Assembly (NCBI GenBank): GCA_017745075.1
Contig: JAGIAD010000013.1
Coordinates: 42,456-106,455 of the forward strand
Reading direction: 5' to 3'
DNA from: Sphingobacteriaceae bacterium
GTDB taxonomy: Bacteria; Bacteroidota; Bacteroidia; Sphingobacteriales; Sphingobacteriaceae
DNA length: 64,000 bases
Below are positions 61,138 to 64,000 of this stretch, one piece after another; the stretch's first letter is position 1; each line of letters starts with the position of its first letter. The translations under genes and the position numbers were made by a program. The notes below the pieces were generated by a model, which made no database searches, was not told the origin of the DNA, and saw only the letters and a list, made by a program, of their open reading frames with translations.

Positions 61138-61549
61138 TTTATAACACAACAAAACAAATAGATAGAGCAGCTGCATTAATTTGTAGCTGCTTTTTTGATG
61201 TAATGGGATTTAAGCATCTGACTTTGTCAATTAAGCCCGATTGTATGGATGCCGTTCAGAACCATATATTTTTGATATCGGTAAATTAAAACGGCAGGAG
61301 GAAAAGCGGGACTGCAGGCTGCCACTGGCACTAACATTCGCTTTCAAAATAATAATACTGGGAATAAGGAAATAGTTAAAACTGACCGGAAAGAATTGAG
61401 CGGCGATCGATCAATCTTAAAATCTGTGGTAAAAGTAAAGGGCCGATATTCTTTAGAAGAAATATCGACCCTTACCATCTAAATTAACGCTCTCGAATAT
61501 ATAAACGATATTTTTTGCTAAATTGTTTTAGGGAAATAAAAAAAAGTGA
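61138..61549. other. Intergenic region with terminator and hairpin
   Basis: 412 bases between convergent genes. Holds the glmS terminator and an imperfect hairpin at about 61436-61475 (CGATATTCTT against AAGAAATATCG, with outer AAGGG/CCCTT pairs). The hairpin could end the minus-strand lipoprotein gene, but no good T-run is present. The rest shows no gene. Confidence 0.55.
61166..61196 (+). terminator. Terminator after glmS
   Basis: GCAGCTGC (61167-61174) pairs with GTAGCTGC (61183-61190, one G-T pair), followed by six T. Confidence 0.85.
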
Positions 61550-62923
61550 TTATTTTTCGTAACTCCCTAAGGTTGAGGGAGAAATTCTTTCGTTGCCTTT
61601 TATGTCTTTATTAAGGTAGCCGGTAAAATAAGGATCATTACTTAAATCAGCACCTTTTTTTCTGGCCGGACTGTTCGCCGATAGCTCAAAATTTTCCGTT
61701 TCCTTGCTGATAAAGGAAGGATCAATATTCAAAATATTGCCATTACTGCTATAAGAATTATTAGTAGACCGGATCAAATTGTTCCATAAATTGAGCTGCA
61801 TTGTTGCAGAAGTTTTCTTTTGAATATCCAATTCATTCGTTAAACTACCCCAAATGATATTGTTGGTTAAATCTATTTGGAGTTTATTATATGCATTTGC
61901 CGACAAATAATCTGAAAAACTCAATGAGGCCGTTTTACGCGGGAAGTTTAAATTGTAACCGGCAAAGGTATTCTGTTTTAGATTGTAATTCCCGCCTCCA
62001 ACAGCATATATTAAATAATTGCCACAATTATAAATTACATTATTAAAAGCAAGCAGTTCAGTATGGTAGCCAATATAAGCTGCCACCTGCATATTTTTGA
62101 TTAGGCTATTGCTTAAAATTAATTTGGGATTGTTGTTATTGGATAAAGAATCGGAAGTAATGCCAACGGATGCATTTTTGATGATCGCATTTCTAATCTG
62201 TCCGTATCCCGTCTGTTTTAAGAAAATGCCTTTCCACTGCCCCGGCTCTTCAGCGTATAGTTTTTCCAACCTATCGCTACAAAACAATACCGGGTTGGTA
62301 ACAGTTCCATTAACCGATAAACTTCCTTCTATATTTAAGCTGGCATCTTTATGGAAATAAATTTTAGCTCCGGGTTGTATTGTTAATGAACTCCCGTTGT
62401 TAAGGGTTAACGATCCATTAATAATATAAGGTAAAGCATTTGTCCAGGTGGTATTGGTATTAATTGCCGGCCCATTAATAAACACTGCATTCTGCCCGTA
62501 AGCCAAAAGCTGAATTACCTGTTTATTTCCATTTGTATTTAATATAATAGAATCCTGAACCAGAAAAGGCAGGTTGTTTGCATTTGGGTCGATCGAAACT
62601 CTGACAAAAAGATTTATAGAATCTTGGCCATTTATGATCAGGTCATTTTTGTTCTGGCTTTGTTCCCCGTTAATATTAATGCTAAATGCTGAAGTATTGC
62701 CGCCTGCTAATCTGATTTCGGATACTTTAACCGCATCATTATTTTTATTAACAATTTTTATTCTTTTGGTTGTTGAGCCTACGGAAGTAAAAATAGTATC
62801 AAACAATATCTCCTGATTAGAAATATTTAGTTTAGCATTTGAGTCTGTAGTGATATGTTCTCCCTTCCGGCAAGATGAAGCGGCAAATAACACCAAAAAT
62901 ATTAAACCAATATTTAAACGCAT
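61550..62923 (-). CDS. Lipoprotein with right-handed beta-helix repeats
   Basis: 457 residues. The signal peptide ends in a lipobox (LFAASSCRKGEH, Cys18). The N-terminal part (about 30-145) has an immunoglobulin-like character (FTSVGSTTKRIKIVNKNNDA, INLFVRVSIDPNANNLPFLV) and the rest contains parallel beta-helix type coils (SLTLNNGSSLTIQPGAKIYF, IRNAIIKNASVGI, NNVIYNCGN, NNIIWGSLTN). Likely a surface or periplasmic lipoprotein; many such helices bind or cleave polysaccharides but no catalytic motif is visible. ComF lies upstream on the same strand. Confidence 0.7.
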   Translation of the reverse strand: MRLNIGLIFLVLFAASSCRKGEHITTDSNAKLNISNQEILFDTIFTSVGSTTKRIKIVNKNNDAVKVSEIRLAGGNTSAFSININGEQSQNKNDLIINGQDSINLFVRVSIDPNANNLPFLVQDSIILNTNGNKQVIQLLAYGQNAVFINGPAINTNTTWTNALPYIINGSLTLNNGSSLTIQPGAKIYFHKDASLNIEGSLSVNGTVTNPVLFCSDRLEKLYAEEPGQWKGIFLKQTGYGQIRNAIIKNASVGITSDSLSNNNNPKLILSNSLIKNMQVAAYIGYHTELLAFNNVIYNCGNYLIYAVGGGNYNLKQNTFAGYNLNFPRKTASLSFSDYLSANAYNKLQIDLTNNIIWGSLTNELDIQKKTSATMQLNLWNNLIRSTNNSYSSNGNILNIDPSFISKETENFELSANSPARKKGADLSNDPYFTGYLNKDIKGNERISPSTLGSYEK

Positions 62924-62982
62924 AAATCAAACTTAGAAAAATGTTTGGCTACTCGCAACAGCTCTTAAACCGTGAGTCCTGT

Positions 62983-63681
62983 TTATTCTGCAAAGGCAAG
63001 AGCCGCAATGCTCACTTTTGTCGCCCCAACAGCTAAGAGTGCATTGGCACAGGCCTCAAGTGTTGCCCCGGTAGTAATTACATCGTCGACCAGTAAAATA
63101 TGTTTACCGGTTATGCTTTCAATAGAATTCACCTGGAAAACGTCTTTCATGTTTTGGTATCGGTTATACCTGCTTTTTTTAGTTTGGCTTTCAGTAGCCT
63201 TATTCCGGACTAAAATTCCTTCGCTAAATTCGATTTTCATTTCCTGCGCTATACCCTCGGCTATAAAAGTACATTGATTGTAGCCCCTATGCCTATATTT
63301 TTTATGATGCAAAGGAACCGGGATAATTAAATCGATATTCTGGTAAATAGCACTGATTTTTAATCTTTCTCCGAGCATATTCCCCAATACTACGCCAACA
63401 TCAGTTCTGCTGTTATATTTTAAATTGTGGATTAAGTTCTGAACTTTTGCTCCTTTTCTAAAATACAACATGGCCATGGCAGCATTTAAGGGCGCCCTCC
63501 CCCACAATTGTTTTGCAACCCTGTTTTCTGCATGTTGGTGATAATCGGTAAAGGGCAGGTCGTACAGGCATTTTGTGCAGATAAGATATTCGCTATGGTA
63601 CAACGCTTCGCCACAGGCATTGCAGAGGTTCGAGAATAACAAACCAATTAAATCATTACACCATTGTTTAACCTGTAGCAT
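62983..63681 (-). CDS. ComF family phosphoribosyltransferase-like protein
   Basis: 232 residues. The N-terminal zinc ribbon has CNACGE and CTKCLYDLP (about 20-43). The PRTase-type PRPP loop is ILLVDDVITTGATLEACANA (about 195-214). The middle has DLIIPVPLHHKKYRHRGYNQ. ComF proteins are needed for DNA uptake in naturally transformable bacteria, and the related family is widespread where competence is not known. No other competence genes are nearby. It lies 59 bases upstream of the beta-helix lipoprotein on the same strand. Confidence 0.92.
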   Translation of the reverse strand: MLQVKQWCNDLIGLLFSNLCNACGEALYHSEYLICTKCLYDLPFTDYHQHAENRVAKQLWGRAPLNAAMAMLYFRKGAKVQNLIHNLKYNSRTDVGVVLGNMLGERLKISAIYQNIDLIIPVPLHHKKYRHRGYNQCTFIAEGIAQEMKIEFSEGILVRNKATESQTKKSRYNRYQNMKDVFQVNSIESITGKHILLVDDVITTGATLEACANALLAVGATKVSIAALAFAE

Positions 63682-63815
63682 ATCACTAATTTATAAAATA
63701 TTTATGAGGATGCGATACCGTGTGGGGATACTTTAATAGTATGTTTTATTTATTTTTCATTAAAGCATTTGCTGTACTACTATTTAAGTCGGTTTAAGTG
63801 GTGCGGGCAGTTCTT

Positions 63816-63845
63816 AACCTATCAGGTTTGTAAACCTGATAGGTT
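63816..63845. repeat. 30-bp palindrome (AACCTATCAGGTTT type)
   Basis: AACCTATCAGGTTT (63816-63829) is perfectly complementary to AAACCTGATAGGTT (63832-63845) with a 2-base centre. The half-site AAACCTGAYAGG also occurs in the tandem repeats at 20153, 20362 and 20572 as AAACCTGACA, suggesting related dispersed elements. Confidence 0.8.
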
Positions 63846-63954
63846 TAAAAGAGGACCCAAACACTCTGCAGCTGTAATTGTTTTGTTTAATTGAAACTTT
63901 TGTTGCTGTAAACCATGGGTTTAGGGGATATTGTGTAATATTTACTGAATTTTC

Positions 63955-63985
63955 TTGGTGTGTGTGCTAATTTTTTCTACCTTTG
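63955..63985 (+). promoter_or_regulatory. Promoter at the right edge
   Basis: TTG (63955-63957), a 20-base spacer, then TACCTTTG (63978-63985) matching TAnnTTTG. It likely starts a plus-strand transcript beyond position 64000. Confidence 0.5.
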
Positions 63986-64000
63986 CAACCCGCTTCGGAA

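Larger units (their letters stand above)
63682..64000. other. Intergenic region at the window edge with palindrome and promoter
   Basis: 319 bases without a gene. Contains a 30-bp palindrome at 63816-63845 and a promoter box at 63978-63985 that points to a plus-strand gene beyond the right edge. Confidence 0.6.

Overview
The window looks like chromosomal DNA from a Sphingobacteriaceae member of the Bacteroidota, most like Pedobacter. The evidence is the set of Bacteroidota-restricted families (DUF6702, DUF4834, DUF6427, DUF2480, DUF3108/DUF3109, a SusC-type plug protein), the TAnnTTTG-type promoter boxes, weak Shine-Dalgarno sequences, and moderate-to-low GC with intergenic palindromic repeats. 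No rRNA, tRNA, CRISPR array, transposase or prophage was seen.

Layout. 1-2144 (minus strand) holds the start of upp, a degenerate deacetylase-like protein and a DUF6702 protein. 2335-10871 (plus) holds HupE/UreJ, an M1 peptidase, uvrB, an ORF6N protein, a DUF3472 protein, YwbE, a stand-alone plug protein and DUF4834. 10904-14989 (minus) holds a tight SRPBCC / TIGR01777 / DCC trio behind a GbsR-type regulator, then an alginate-lyase-like protein. 15116-28999 (plus) is mostly envelope biogenesis: YfhO, an LpxH-like phosphatase with a glycosyltransferase, a block of ~210-bp tandem repeats, DUF6427, coaX, an outer-membrane protein, LptC, a PpiD/SurA-like foldase, DUF2480, DUF3108 and DUF3109.

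29202-54787 is a large surface-polysaccharide region. It begins with rfbBCDA (dTDP-L-rhamnose), a UDP-sugar 6-dehydrogenase and gmd. A long Wzx/Wzy-type export operon follows: PHP phosphatase, Wza-like lipoprotein, Wzc-like tyrosine kinase, two FdtA/QdtA-type ketoisomerases, a left-handed-helix acyltransferase, an acyl carrier protein, a ketoacyl reductase, a FabH-like ketosynthase, a DegT aminotransferase, flippase, glycosyltransferases, polymerase and an epimerase. It closes with the WcaJ-type priming transferase and a Wzi/RemB-like outer-membrane protein. 54936-64000 returns to housekeeping genes: dxs (minus), scpA, glyA, glmS (plus), then a beta-helix lipoprotein and ComF (minus).

The most interesting part is 40164-44839. 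The gene set predicts a dTDP-3-amino-3,6-dideoxyhexose whose amino group receives an acyl chain built on a dedicated ACP. With a ketosynthase and a ketoreductase but no dehydratase or enoyl reductase, the expected acyl group is a 3-hydroxyacyl such as 3-hydroxybutanoyl rather than acetyl. RfbA and RfbB, about 10 kb upstream, would supply the dTDP-4-keto-6-deoxyglucose shared by the rhamnose and amino-sugar branches.
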